Assembly (NCBI GenBank): GCA_963769945.1
Contig: CAVYOA010000010.1
Location: forward strand, 48,168-112,167
Reading direction: 5' to 3'
Length of the DNA stretch: 64,000 nt
DNA from: WHSW01 sp963769945
GTDB lineage: Bacteria; Actinomycetota; Thermoleophilia; Solirubrobacterales; 70-9
Shown here: positions 9,367 to 17,742 of the stretch, one piece after another
Layout: every line of letters starts with the position of its first letter
Position numbering within the stretch: position 1 is the stretch's first letter
Notes under the pieces: generated by a model
Told to the model about the DNA's origin: nothing
Seen by the model: the letters and a program-made list of their open reading frames with translations, nothing else
Database searches by the model: none
Made by a program: the position numbers and the translations under genes

Positions 9367-9443
9367 GTTGGCAGCCGAGCCGTCTCCTTGACGGAGACCT
9401 CTGGCTTTGCGTCCCCGCCTTGCGACGGGTTTGCCTTTTTCGG
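9367..9443 (-). promoter_or_regulatory. Cyclic di-GMP-I riboswitch (GEMM-I)
   Basis: Read on the minus strand, the leader contains GGCAAAC, a stem CCCGTC/GGCGGG closed by a GCAA (GNRA) tetraloop, then the invariant GGGACGCAAAGCC. A second hairpin follows (GTCTCC/GGAGAC), then GGCTGCC, which re-pairs with GGCA to close P1. This order matches the class I c-di-GMP aptamer, including the tetraloop that docks into the second arm. The aptamer's 3' end is followed within 1-2 nt by AGGAGG, with the GTG start 6 nt further on, and no separate terminator stem is evident. Control of ribosome access is therefore the likely mode; on- or off-switch cannot be told. Confidence 0.9.
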
Positions 9444-9513
9444 GAGCCGCGCGGACTCCGCTCTCTAAAGCTGTTGTCGGCGGTTACTAGCCGTGCATGT
9501 GCCGAAAGGGGGT

Positions 9514-9555
9514 GCCTGGACGAATTGGCCATGCGCCTGGACGAATTGGCCATGC
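9514..9555. repeat. 21-bp perfect tandem duplication
   Basis: Two back-to-back identical 21-bp copies (9514-9534 and 9535-9555), each containing GGACGAATTGGCC. They lie between the riboswitch and the flippase stop, upstream of the lyase-like gene, so they may fall in its promoter region. No function is evident; it could be a binding site pair or a recent slippage duplication. Confidence 0.8.
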
Positions 9556-9607
9556 GGCGCAAGCCGCGGCTGCCTTGGAACAGGCTCGCGGCGTCCTCAG
9601 AGTGGCG

Positions 9608-11101
9608 TCAGGTGCGCCTGGGGAGGATCCGCGTAAGCGTTGCGCGCAGTCGCCGCAGCTCCACGGTGCTGAGCTCGCGGCTAACCAGCAGGGCAAGGAC
9701 GAAGGCGAGTGGTCCGGCGACCGCCCCGATTGCCCAGTCGAGCGGGCTCAGCTGCTGTGTCCCAAGCGCCACCAGCACCGCGGCAAAGGCGCCCGCCGCA
9801 AGCAGCGCTCGAGCAGCAGTCAGCGCCGGTGGAGCGAGCTCGAGACCCAGCAATTTCCGGCAGAGCCAGAGGTGGGCTCCAACATAGAAGGCGAAGGCGA
9901 TATCGATCGCGATCGCCGCGCCAACGACCCCATCTGATTCGATCAACCAGATCGACAGTCCCACGTTGAGAACCAGCGCCGAGACCGCGAACGGGATCCG
10001 CCGTCGCGCCTCGCCGAAATAGTTGATCGAGAGGGCGACCAGCGGTGCGAAACCCTGCAGGAACAGGAATGGGGCCAGGGCGCGCAGGACATCGGCTGAG
10101 CGAGCGTAGTCGGGCCCGAGCAGCAGCTCGATGAGCGGCTCTGCCCAAACGATGATCGGCGCCAAGAACAGCGCCTGAACCATGAGCACGTAGCGCAGCG
10201 CGCGCCCGAGCGAGACCACGTCTGGCGCTCGATCTCGATGCCGAGCCAGGCGTGGGGCCACGGCGTTGGCAACCGCCAGCCCCGGGTAGTGCAGGAACGT
10301 AGCGAGCTTGGCGGGGGCTCCGTAGATGCCCGCCGCTACCGTGCCGAGCAGCCCTCCGACCAGGAGCAGCTGAAGCTGGGCGAAGATCGCCCAGACCCCG
10401 TCGATGACCAGCAGCGCCCCCGCGTAGCCGGCCAGCTCCCGCGTCGACGGCGCGCCGCGGCGCTCGGCGAACGAGCGCGCGCCAAGCAGGCGGATCATCA
10501 GCAAGAGACCGATCAGGGCGCCGCAGCCGTAGCCGATCGCTCGACCGAAGGTCGCCGCGGTGGCGCCACCGGCAAGTAGCACCAGCGCGATGCTCGCCGA
10601 GACCTCGATCGCGCTCTCCGAAGCCACGAGCCGGAACTGATACGAGAGCCTGCCGAGAGCGACGAACGAGTACATGAACAACAACATCACGCTCTGCGCG
10701 AACACCGCAAGCGAGATTCCCCGCAGCGGGTCCGTCAGCGCCGGCGCGTCGTAGAGCGAGGCAATCGGCTCCGCCAGCGCGAATAGCAGCGCTGCGAAGA
10801 TCGAGGTGACGATGAGCTTGAACTTGAGCGCCTTGGCGACGACGTCGGCTACCGCGCGATCGTCGCCTCGCCGCTCGGCGATGAACCTGGCGGCCGAGTG
10901 CGAGACTCCGAAGTCGGCCGGGAGCACGACCAGGCTGCTGAACGCCAGCGCGAGCGCGAACACACCGTACCCGGCGGGTCCGAGCGCTCGGACCAAGAAC
11001 AACGTCAGGCCGGCAGTGAAGGCCGCGGTGACGACCTGCGAGGCGAGCCCGAAGGCCGCGTTGCGAGCGATCGACTCGTCCGCGGGCCCGGTGCGGCTCA
11101 T
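9608..11101 (-). CDS. Polysaccharide flippase (Wzx/MOP superfamily)
   Basis: The 497-residue membrane protein, with about 12-14 hydrophobic segments, is expected to flip lipid-linked repeat units across the cytoplasmic membrane. The N-terminal region NAAFGLASQVVTAAFTAGL, then RALGPAGYGVFALALA and DFGVSHSAARFIAERRG, is typical of polysaccharide biosynthesis/MOP flippases. The conserved mid-protein segment APAKLATFLHYPGLAVANAVAPRLAR also fits. It is the last gene of the leftward operon, and its start overlaps the upstream glycosyltransferase stop by 4 bp. Together with the Wzz and Wzy-like genes it completes a Wzx/Wzy-type export route. Confidence 0.88.
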   Translation of the reverse strand: MSRTGPADESIARNAAFGLASQVVTAAFTAGLTLFLVRALGPAGYGVFALALAFSSLVVLPADFGVSHSAARFIAERRGDDRAVADVVAKALKFKLIVTSIFAALLFALAEPIASLYDAPALTDPLRGISLAVFAQSVMLLFMYSFVALGRLSYQFRLVASESAIEVSASIALVLLAGGATAATFGRAIGYGCGALIGLLLMIRLLGARSFAERRGAPSTRELAGYAGALLVIDGVWAIFAQLQLLLVGGLLGTVAAGIYGAPAKLATFLHYPGLAVANAVAPRLARHRDRAPDVVSLGRALRYVLMVQALFLAPIIVWAEPLIELLLGPDYARSADVLRALAPFLFLQGFAPLVALSINYFGEARRRIPFAVSALVLNVGLSIWLIESDGVVGAAIAIDIAFAFYVGAHLWLCRKLLGLELAPPALTAARALLAAGAFAAVLVALGTQQLSPLDWAIGAVAGPLAFVLALLVSRELSTVELRRLRATLTRILPRRT

Positions 11102-12306
11102 TGAATCGAGACGAGCAGCTGCTCCAGGCGCTCGATTTCGGACTCGCGGCGATGCTCGCCGGCGAACCGGCGAGCCGCGGTGGCGAGACGCTCGCGGAGT
11201 GGCGGATCGGCAGCCAGCCTGCGCACAGCAGCGGCGAGCTGCGCCGGATCTCCTGGCCCGGCGATGAGGCCGAGACCCTCCTGCTCGGCGATTCGCCGCG
11301 TCTCCCCCGGGGCGGCGATCAGCAACGGGCGCCCGATAGCGCAGTAGTCGTAGAGCTTGATCGGCACCGACTTGCCGAGCTCCGGCTTCGCCGCCAGCGG
11401 CAACAGCAGGGCATCCGAAGCGCGCATGTACCGGGCGGCAAGCGACGGCTCGACGAGCCCGACGAAACGCGCACGGTCCTCGCCGAGATCCCTGGCGGCT
11501 TCACGAAGTCGCGACAGCGATGAACCGTCGCCGATGACCACGAGCTGATAACCGTCGCCGAGCAGGCGGGCGGTCTCGAGCGCGGTCTCGAGATCCTGCG
11601 AAAGGCCAACGTTCCCGGCGTACGTCCAGACGAACCGGTCAGCCGGTAAGCCCACCGCCGTTCGCTGCGGCTCGTCCGCCCCGGCCTGCAACCACGCGGC
11701 GGTGGTGCCGTTGGGGATCACGTGGACTTTTGCACGGTCGCGGACTCGCGCCGCGATGTGCTCTCGGAAGGGTTCGGTGGGGGTCGTGATAGCCGCCGCG
11801 GACTCATAGAGCCGGCGTTCGAGCCTCTCCGCCCCCGCGATCACTCGCGGGTTGTCCACCTCTCCGAGCGCCACCGCCACCTCCGGCCAAAGATCGCGGA
11901 CGTCAAGCAGCCAAGGCGTTCGATGGCGTGCTGCCGCCAACGCGCCGACGGCTCCGACCGAGAGTGGTGGCGAGGAGGCGAGGATCGCATCCGGTCGCGC
12001 ACGTGCCGCCGCCGCCACGCTTGCCGCCGCCGCATAGGACGCGTAGGAGCCGAGCCGGTGCCGGGCGCGCTTCGATGGACTCGCGTGGGTCCAGACATAG
12101 GTTGCTCGAAAGCCGTCGAGGTCGCGTGTTTCAGCGAGCCGGCCGCCGTAGGCGGCGTCGACCAGCCCACGAGGGTGGCTGGGAACCTCGCAGATCACCT
12201 GGACATCATGACCCCGAGCCGCGAGGCCGGCGGCGAACGGATGCAGGCGCTGGGTCGCCGCCGTCACCTCAGGAGTGAAGTATTGAGTCAGGATCAGAAC
12301 CTTCAT
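11098..12306 (-). CDS. Glycosyltransferase, WbuB-like GT4
   Basis: A 402-residue GT-B enzyme. MKVLILTQYFTPEVTAATQRL is the start of the WbuB/colanic-type family; LLDVRDLWPEVAVALG is that group's second signature. The donor domain has FVWTYAGNVGLSQDLETALE, LVVIGDGSS, LPLAAKPELGKSVPIKLYDY and IAAPGETRRIAEQEG. ATG 12306 is chosen because the family motif starts there, although the frame stays open far upstream to 13074 through an antisense shadow. Such enzymes usually add N-acetyl amino sugars (for example L-FucNAc), which is only a guess here. It overlaps the flippase by 4 bp. Confidence 0.88.
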   Translation of the reverse strand: MKVLILTQYFTPEVTAATQRLHPFAAGLAARGHDVQVICEVPSHPRGLVDAAYGGRLAETRDLDGFRATYVWTHASPSKRARHRLGSYASYAAAASVAAAARARPDAILASSPPLSVGAVGALAAARHRTPWLLDVRDLWPEVAVALGEVDNPRVIAGAERLERRLYESAAAITTPTEPFREHIAARVRDRAKVHVIPNGTTAAWLQAGADEPQRTAVGLPADRFVWTYAGNVGLSQDLETALETARLLGDGYQLVVIGDGSSLSRLREAARDLGEDRARFVGLVEPSLAARYMRASDALLLPLAAKPELGKSVPIKLYDYCAIGRPLLIAAPGETRRIAEQEGLGLIAGPGDPAQLAAAVRRLAADPPLRERLATAARRFAGEHRRESEIERLEQLLVSIQ

Positions 12307-12314
12307 CGGCCTGC

Positions 12315-13496
12315 TCACCTGCGCGCCGCGGAGGGAAAGGACCTGGTCAAGGCCTTGTAAACGGACTTCGCCGGTGAGCGAACCCGCGGCGGCAAGCGAC
12401 GATTGAAGCGCCACAGCGCCGCTTCGGCCCGGGTCAACAGCGCCATCGGATGTCCGCGTCTTGCGCTGACCACCGTCATCACCTCGCGTTGGCCGGTCGC
12501 AAAGCGCAGCTTGTAGGGCTCCCTGCCGAGCAGCAGGTCGTACACGGTCGCATCTTCGGATCGCGCGGCCCGCACCGTCTCCGTGAACAGCACGAAGCCG
12601 ACGCTGGCCGATGCCCAGTCTGGATCGAACCCGGACTGGTAGAAGCTGTAATGCCCTCCGAGTCGCCATCCGTACCAGCTCGCAACCGCCTCGCCGTCGA
12701 GCTCCAGAAACCAGAGGCGGAGGGCCTCGCGTTTCAGCAAAGCGGCGGCCAGGTCCGCGTGAAATCGCCTCGAGGCCTCGGTCGATGCCGCCGACCCGCC
12801 CTGACTCTCCCAGCGCGCATCGTGCAGCGCAAAGCAGAGCGCGACATCGTCGCGGACCTGATCGGGATCGCGACTCAGCCGAAAGCCGAGCTCGTGATCG
12901 CGCTCGAGCGCACGCCGCTTGCGCCCGATCTGGGCTCGCAGGTTTCGGCTTCGCGACGCGAGGTAGCCTGGCCAGTCCAGATCGCCGAAGTCGACCAGCG
13001 GCAGCACATCCTCCCGAAACACGACCGGTCCAGCTCGCCGGCTGGGCGACCCTCGCGGGAGGTGGCGCAACCACGACGCGGATCGCTCGACTCGATCGAG
13101 GACGATCGTCGCGGGCCGGATCCCCTCCGCCGTCAGCGCTGCAAACGCCGCCTCTGCAACCGCATCCTCATCCACTTTCAGCGCTGCAGGATGAAACACA
13201 TCCCCCAGGTTCGCCCCCGCAAAGCGAACCGAATCGAAGCGACCGCCGTGCCTGACCCACGGCATCACACCTCGCAGCTTGCCGGACCGGTCGCGCACGG
13301 CAACCACCAGCGGGGTCGCCCGCTCGCCGTAGTGAGCCATCCAGACGCGCATCCATTCGGGGGTGATGAAGGCGTTGCCCCGCGCGGCCGCCAGGCGGTG
13401 CCAATCCGACTCGATCTCCGACGCCTCGGCCAGATCGGTGATCACGGCCACCTCCGTGAAAGGCGGATTCGCGGTCGGCTCGTGCACCGTGCTCAC
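12315..13496 (-). CDS. GNAT-fold acyltransferase, FemAB/CelD-like
   Basis: The 393-residue protein belongs to the double-GNAT family that includes FemAB aminoacyltransferases and CelD/BcsL proteins of polysaccharide loci. Supporting segments: WHRLAAARGNAFITPEWMRVW (N-terminal half), SRSRNLRAQIGRKRRALERD (basic helix before the second domain), LRLWFLELDGEAVASWYGWRLGG and YSFYQSGFDPDW. It likely transfers an acyl or aminoacyl group onto a sugar or amino-sugar precursor in the cytoplasm; the acyl donor cannot be read from sequence. Its start overlaps the membrane protein stop by 4 bp. A paralog-like second copy is at 14272-15333. Confidence 0.8.
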   Translation of the reverse strand: MSTVHEPTANPPFTEVAVITDLAEASEIESDWHRLAAARGNAFITPEWMRVWMAHYGERATPLVVAVRDRSGKLRGVMPWVRHGGRFDSVRFAGANLGDVFHPAALKVDEDAVAEAAFAALTAEGIRPATIVLDRVERSASWLRHLPRGSPSRRAGPVVFREDVLPLVDFGDLDWPGYLASRSRNLRAQIGRKRRALERDHELGFRLSRDPDQVRDDVALCFALHDARWESQGGSAASTEASRRFHADLAAALLKREALRLWFLELDGEAVASWYGWRLGGHYSFYQSGFDPDWASASVGFVLFTETVRAARSEDATVYDLLLGREPYKLRFATGQREVMTVVSARRGHPMALLTRAEAALWRFNRRLPPRVRSPAKSVYKALTRSFPSAARR

Positions 13497-14212
13497 GGTA
13501 AATGGCGCTCATCGAGGTCGGGCGGAGGCCGCCCCACCACCGCAAGCATGGCCAGCAGAAACAGAGCCCCGCTCGCCATCTCCAGGCTCTCTTCGGCGAC
13601 GCTTTTCCAGTCGTCATGTACCGGGTCCAGTGCCTGCGAGATGACCCCGCAAGCGCCCCCGGCAATGAAGCGGGCGACCGCAGGTGGGCGCTCCCGCAGC
13701 AGCGGCAGCGACGCGACCCAGGCGACCAGCATCGCCAGCCCGACTGGCGCCAGAATGACCACTGTCGGAAGGTCGGCGCGTACCTCGAGGCGCTCGTGAA
13801 GCTCCGCCATCTCGTCGATGCCGAGCGCGATCAGACCGAGGCCGAGCACCCACCAAGGCCAGACCGGGGCCGCCCACCGCTGTCGCGCTGTCAGCAAGGC
13901 GAGAGCGCCCGCAGCGACCAGGAGCAGGGTCGAGAAGGCGGTCGGCAGGGTCTGTTCCGCGTTCAGGCGAAACGGCTCCAGGGGGACGTCGGCGATCCCC
14001 ACCAAAGCGCCGACCCCGACCACTATCACTGTGAATCCAGCTATTGCCCATGCCGCGACACGCTCGTCGACAGCGATTGCGATGCGGTGCAGGCAGGCCC
14101 AAAAACCGGTCTCACCATCCGCGGACGCAAGCCGGGAACCGACCGCCAGCACGACGGCAGCGAATCCCGCTACCACGGCGGCCGCGGCGCCGATGTCGAT
14201 CAGCAGAGCCAT
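13493..14212 (-). CDS. Polytopic membrane protein of unknown function
   Basis: I do not recognise a named family. The 239-residue protein has about six to seven hydrophobic helices; the first begins at the N-terminus (IDIGAAAAVVAGFAAVVLAV). A conserved-looking polar stretch IALGIDEMAELHERLE in the middle and DPVHDDWKSVAEESLEMASG near the C-terminus carry acidic and His residues within or near helices, which could bind metal or form an active site. It is embedded between two FemAB/CelD-like genes, overlapping the downstream one by 4 bp, so it belongs to the same polysaccharide operon. A role in sensing, modification or export is possible. Confidence 0.65.
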   Translation of the reverse strand: MALLIDIGAAAAVVAGFAAVVLAVGSRLASADGETGFWACLHRIAIAVDERVAAWAIAGFTVIVVGVGALVGIADVPLEPFRLNAEQTLPTAFSTLLLVAAGALALLTARQRWAAPVWPWWVLGLGLIALGIDEMAELHERLEVRADLPTVVILAPVGLAMLVAWVASLPLLRERPPAVARFIAGGACGVISQALDPVHDDWKSVAEESLEMASGALFLLAMLAVVGRPPPDLDERHLP

Positions 14213-14271
14213 GAATCCGCCACGCTAGGCGAGGCTTCGGTCGCTCGCCCGGGTGCCGGCGGTGCCCGCGT

Positions 14272-15333
14272 TCATCGCCGGGCCCCGAGCGAGCGTCTCA
14301 CCCGCAGTGCCAGATCGCGCCCATGGGTCCAGGCGATGCGGCTCGCGCGACCGGCAACGGTCGGAGCAAACACCTGCAGGCGCGCGAGCTCGCGGCAATC
14401 CTCTGTCCAATCGAGTTTGTGGCGCTCAGCCTGGCCGAGGAACTCATAGCTCCCGAGACCTGCGGAGAAGCAATGCTCCAGCTTAGCCCTGGTCAGGAGG
14501 ACACCGGGTCCGAATCGCCGGAACTCCGGGTCGAATCCCACCTTCAGCTCATAGTGCGCGCCCCCCTGCTCGAGGCAGTAGGCGAACGCGATCGCCTTCT
14601 CGTCGAGGCGCAAGAACCAAAGCCGCAGCCACCCTTCGGCCGCCGCCCAGGCGGCGACCTCGCGGTAAAAGCGTGCCGTCTTGGGACTCGCGAGGATCGA
14701 CGTGCCGCGCTCGCCCTTCCAGCCGGACGCTTCCACCGCGAAACCCTCCGCCAGCAGTGCATCGAGACGGTGGGTGCCGTGTTCTACCCCGATCGCCACC
14801 GAGCCCTGCTCCTCCAGGCGGCGACGAAAGCGGCGCATCTTGCTGCGCCGGCGGCTCGGCAGCTCCGACTCGAAGCTCGTCCAGTCGGACTCGATCTCGA
14901 TGTATGGCGACCGTTGCACCACCCGCGACACGGGTTGGTGGCGAAGCGCCTTGGCGGCATTCACGCAATCGCTGAAGGCCTTGTCGCCCAGGTCGAGAAA
15001 GCTGAAGTCGAGACGCCGTGGGCGCCGCCCCAAGACCGCACCGATCAGCGCCGCGGTCACCTCCGAGTCCGCGGCGAGCGGCCGAAACAAGGGCGTGTGC
15101 CAGTTGGTCGGCGAGCTGATCGCTCCAAGGCGCTGGACGACCGGAACCACCCCGACCATGCCGCGACCCCTGCGCGCGCAAACCACCAGCAGGCGCCCGG
15201 CGCCAAAGGAGCGATGCCAGGACGCGATCCATCCAGGTCGCAGGAATGGGGGAGCGTCGACCTGTTCGGCCAGCGCATCCCACTCGGCGGCAACCGGGGC
15301 GATGCTCTCGTGGGTCTCGATCGTGATCGCCAT
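14272..15333 (-). CDS. GNAT-fold acyltransferase, CelD/FemAB-like (second copy)
   Basis: A 353-residue relative of the 12315-13496 product. Shared architecture: a first domain containing WDALAEQVDAPPFLRPGWIASWHRSF, a basic helix SRRRSKMRRFRRRLEEQG, and a second domain with LRLWFLRLDEKAIAFAYCLEQGG, HYELKVGFDPEFRRFGPG and YEFLGQAERHKLDWTEDCRE. The GXG-containing stretch fits acyl-CoA binding, although FemAB branches use aminoacyl-tRNA. Two divergent copies in one operon suggest two different decoration steps on the same repeat unit. It is separated from the ATP-grasp gene by only 6 bp. Confidence 0.8.
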   Translation of the reverse strand: MAITIETHESIAPVAAEWDALAEQVDAPPFLRPGWIASWHRSFGAGRLLVVCARRGRGMVGVVPVVQRLGAISSPTNWHTPLFRPLAADSEVTAALIGAVLGRRPRRLDFSFLDLGDKAFSDCVNAAKALRHQPVSRVVQRSPYIEIESDWTSFESELPSRRRSKMRRFRRRLEEQGSVAIGVEHGTHRLDALLAEGFAVEASGWKGERGTSILASPKTARFYREVAAWAAAEGWLRLWFLRLDEKAIAFAYCLEQGGAHYELKVGFDPEFRRFGPGVLLTRAKLEHCFSAGLGSYEFLGQAERHKLDWTEDCRELARLQVFAPTVAGRASRIAWTHGRDLALRVRRSLGARR

Positions 15334-15339
15334 CTGCGT

Positions 15340-16506
15340 CTAGGTCCCCGCCGCCCGCCCCGTAGCGCGCCTTGATGCGCGCGATGCCAGCCGGCCGGCG
15401 GCAAGCATCGCCGGGCACGGATCCGCGTGGCTCCAGATGCTGTGGGTGGCCCCCCGCGCGTAGCCGAGCGAGCCGAGGATGTCGCGCCCGAGGCCGCCGC
15501 GTCGCTCCACGAGGGCGCGCCGCAAGTCACCCTCCAGCCACTGGTAACGCACGCCGGGAGCCGCCTCTGCCGGCAGCGGCGGCTCCCTCCCCGTTGCCAG
15601 CGACGCCCAGACCGCGGGCAGGTTCGCGCCGGCTGACACGGCAAGCGCCAGCGACCCGTAGTAGCGAGCGTTGAGGTCGATCAGCTTCGGTGCGCCGCCG
15701 CCCGCCGTGATGAATTGAAGCTCCGCAAGCCCGAACCAACCGAGCTCCGCGAGCAGCGCCGATACCCGCGAGGCCAGCTCCTCGTCGACGCGGGTTGTTC
15801 GGGCCCGGGCGCTGGCCCCGGCCGCGGGGGGCCATGTGCCCTCGGCGACCTGCTGCACGCGCGCGACGATGCGCGAATCGGAGTCGGCTACGGCGACGAA
15901 TGCCACCAGGCTGCCCGAGACCAGCTCCTGCAGAAGCGGAACGCCGCCGAGACTGCGGACCTCTTTGGCCCGACGGCTCGCGCTGGCCCGATCGGAGGCA
16001 ACCATGGCCTCGAGGCGCGAGGGGCCGAGATCATCCCCCAGTGGAGCGTGCAGGCGAGCCTTGACCATCACCGGCGACCGGACCCGCTCGAGCTCTTGCG
16101 AGGTGGCCTCAACGATCGACGGAACCTCCAGTCCGACCCGCTCGGCGGCTTGCGAGAGCTCGAGCTTGTCGACCGCTCGCAGGACGACCTCGTGCGGTGG
16201 ATACGGGATCACGGCCGGAATCTCGGCGCGGCGAAGCGACAGCGCTGTCACCTCCGCATCGCCGGCACCACAGAACACGACCTCGTAGTCGCCCTCGTCA
16301 ACCGCATCGGAGACTGCGGCTACAAACCGATCGAGATCCTCCTGGGCGCCGGGGACGCGATGGCGTCGAGAGGCAAAGCGCGAATAGCCCGCAAGGCCAC
16401 GGCCGCCCGACGACGCGACACCAACGGTCCAGCCCGCGCGAGACAAGGCTCGGGTCGCGCTCAGCGAGCCGCGGTCCCCCCCGGGCTCGACGATCAGGGC
16501 TCGCAT
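15340..16506 (-). CDS. ATP-grasp domain carboxylate-amine ligase-like protein
   Basis: First gene of the leftward operon, 388 residues. The N-terminal pre-ATP-grasp Rossmann part (IVEPGGDRGSLSATRALSRAGW) binds a carboxylate substrate or forms the interface. The ATP-grasp domain contains VDKLELSQAAERVGLEVPSI, SPVMVKARL (ATP-binding Lys) and QELVSGSLVAFVAVAD, and the metal-binding end LAELQFITAGGGAPKLIDLNARYYGSL with the Glu/Asn pair. It probably activates a carboxylate as acyl phosphate and couples it to an amine, for example an amino acid on a uronic acid or amino sugar. Substrate unknown. ATG 16506 follows a 267-bp divergent promoter gap. Confidence 0.82.
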   Translation of the reverse strand: MRALIVEPGGDRGSLSATRALSRAGWTVGVASSGGRGLAGYSRFASRRHRVPGAQEDLDRFVAAVSDAVDEGDYEVVFCGAGDAEVTALSLRRAEIPAVIPYPPHEVVLRAVDKLELSQAAERVGLEVPSIVEATSQELERVRSPVMVKARLHAPLGDDLGPSRLEAMVASDRASASRRAKEVRSLGGVPLLQELVSGSLVAFVAVADSDSRIVARVQQVAEGTWPPAAGASARARTTRVDEELASRVSALLAELGWFGLAELQFITAGGGAPKLIDLNARYYGSLALAVSAGANLPAVWASLATGREPPLPAEAAPGVRYQWLEGDLRRALVERRGGLGRDILGSLGYARGATHSIWSHADPCPAMLAAGRLASRASRRATGRAAGT

Positions 16507-16773
16507 TGATCCACGTGCACGGCGGCGAGTCTAGCCCTGCGTAGATGATTGATTCCACGGAGTCGCGTGCGCGGGGGCGCACGGGACCGAGCTGGGCGTG
16601 GCCGGCGGGCGAAGCCCATGCTGGTGAGCATGGGCGAGTCCCGACGGGCGCGATCCAGCGACGGTGTCCGTGCGTCATCCGCGTGCGTGAGGCCGTGGGA
16701 TCACTCATCTAGGGGCACTGTCCGCGGCGAAGGCCGTGGCCAAGGCCAGCGCTGATCCGCGTGTAGCATCGCG
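16507..16773. other. Divergent intergenic region
   Basis: This gap separates the leftward exopolysaccharide operon from the rightward metallophosphoesterase gene, so promoters for both should lie here. I see a small GC hairpin (CGTGCG/CGCACG at about 16566-16582) but no convincing -35/-10 pair, riboswitch or terminator. Confidence 0.4.
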
Positions 16774-17733
16774 ATGGTGACTCGGCGCGCTCTGCTGCTC
16801 GCGATTCTCGCGATCGCCGCCGTATCCATCATCATCATCGTGATCGCAAGCGCCGGCGGCGCGGACAACGACGGGCCGACCGCCCCCGTGATCGCCGCAG
16901 CCGGAGACATCGCCTGCGATCCGGAGAATCCGGACTTCGAGGGCGGTCAGGGGACCACGGTCACGTGCCGTCAGGGTTCGACCGCCGGGCTGCTCGCCGA
17001 CCGCGACCTCGCCGCCGTGTTGCCGCTCGGCGACCTCCAGTACGAGGATGGGACACTGGCGCAGTTCGAGGCCTCCTACGAGCCGAGCTGGGGCGAGCTG
17101 AAGGAGATCACACGGCCAGTGCCTGGCAATCACGAGTACGACACGCCGGGCGCCGCCGGCTACTTCGACTACTTCAACGGCGTCGGTGTCGCAGACGGTG
17201 CGGCGAACAGACGCGGGCGCGGCTACTACAGCTTCGATGTCGGCGACTGGCACCTGATCGCCCTCAACTCGAACTGCACCGCGGTCGGAGGCTGCAAGGA
17301 GGGCCGTCCTCAGAACGATTGGCTCGAAGCCGACCTCACCGCGAACCCGGCCACATGCGTGCTCGCCTACTGGCATCACCCACGTTTCAGCTCCGGAGCC
17401 GAGCACGGCAGCCTCGCCCGCACAGGTCCGTTCTGGGACGATCTCCACGCCGCCGGCGCCGATCTCGTTCTGAGCAGCCACGACCACCTCTACGAGCGCT
17501 TCGCGCCACAGAATCCGCGCGGGGTCGCAGACCCGGAGGGAATCCGGCAGTTCGTCGTCGGCACAGGCGGCAACAGCCTGCTGGGTTTCAGTGAGACCGC
17601 GCCCAACAGCGAGGTTCGCGAGGCAGAGACCTACGGGGTGCTCGAGCTGACCCTGCGGCCGTCCAGCTACGAGTGGGAGTTCCGGGCCGCCGACGGCGCC
17701 GGCTTCACCGACTCCGGCTCCGATCGCTGCTGA
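16774..17733 (+). CDS. Exported metallophosphoesterase
   Basis: A calcineurin-like phosphoesterase, 319 residues. An N-terminal hydrophobic segment (about 5-27) is a signal peptide or anchor, so the enzyme probably acts outside the membrane. The metal-site motifs appear in order: AAGDIACD (about 46), LPLGDLQYEDG (about 88), VPGNHEYD (about 113), LAYWHHPRFSSG (about 197) and SSHDHLYERF (about 236). These are the five calcineurin-like blocks, and all ligands appear intact. The sequence resembles secreted acid phosphatase-like proteins of Actinobacteria. It converges tail-to-tail with argD with a 9-bp gap. Confidence 0.9.
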   Translation: MVTRRALLLAILAIAAVSIIIIVIASAGGADNDGPTAPVIAAAGDIACDPENPDFEGGQGTTVTCRQGSTAGLLADRDLAAVLPLGDLQYEDGTLAQFEASYEPSWGELKEITRPVPGNHEYDTPGAAGYFDYFNGVGVADGAANRRGRGYYSFDVGDWHLIALNSNCTAVGGCKEGRPQNDWLEADLTANPATCVLAYWHHPRFSSGAEHGSLARTGPFWDDLHAAGADLVLSSHDHLYERFAPQNPRGVADPEGIRQFVVGTGGNSLLGFSETAPNSEVREAETYGVLELTLRPSSYEWEFRAADGAGFTDSGSDRC

Positions 17734-17742
17734 CCCTGCGAG

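Noticed and set aside
9444..9507. A FliA-like -10 (GCCGACAA) upstream of the riboswitch
   Set aside because: The expected TAAA box is absent at the 15-nt spacing, so it is not a convincing promoter.
11098..13074. Very long N-terminal extension of the WbuB-like glycosyltransferase
   Set aside because: The frame stays open across the neighbouring gene on the same strand, but the extension is Arg/Ala-rich with no similarity; the family starts at ATG 12306.
12450..13799. Plus-strand open frame of 449 codons opposite the acyltransferase genes
   Set aside because: It is a GC-rich antisense shadow; the minus-strand genes have clear family motifs and the plus frame has biased Arg/Pro/Ser composition with no recognisable domain.
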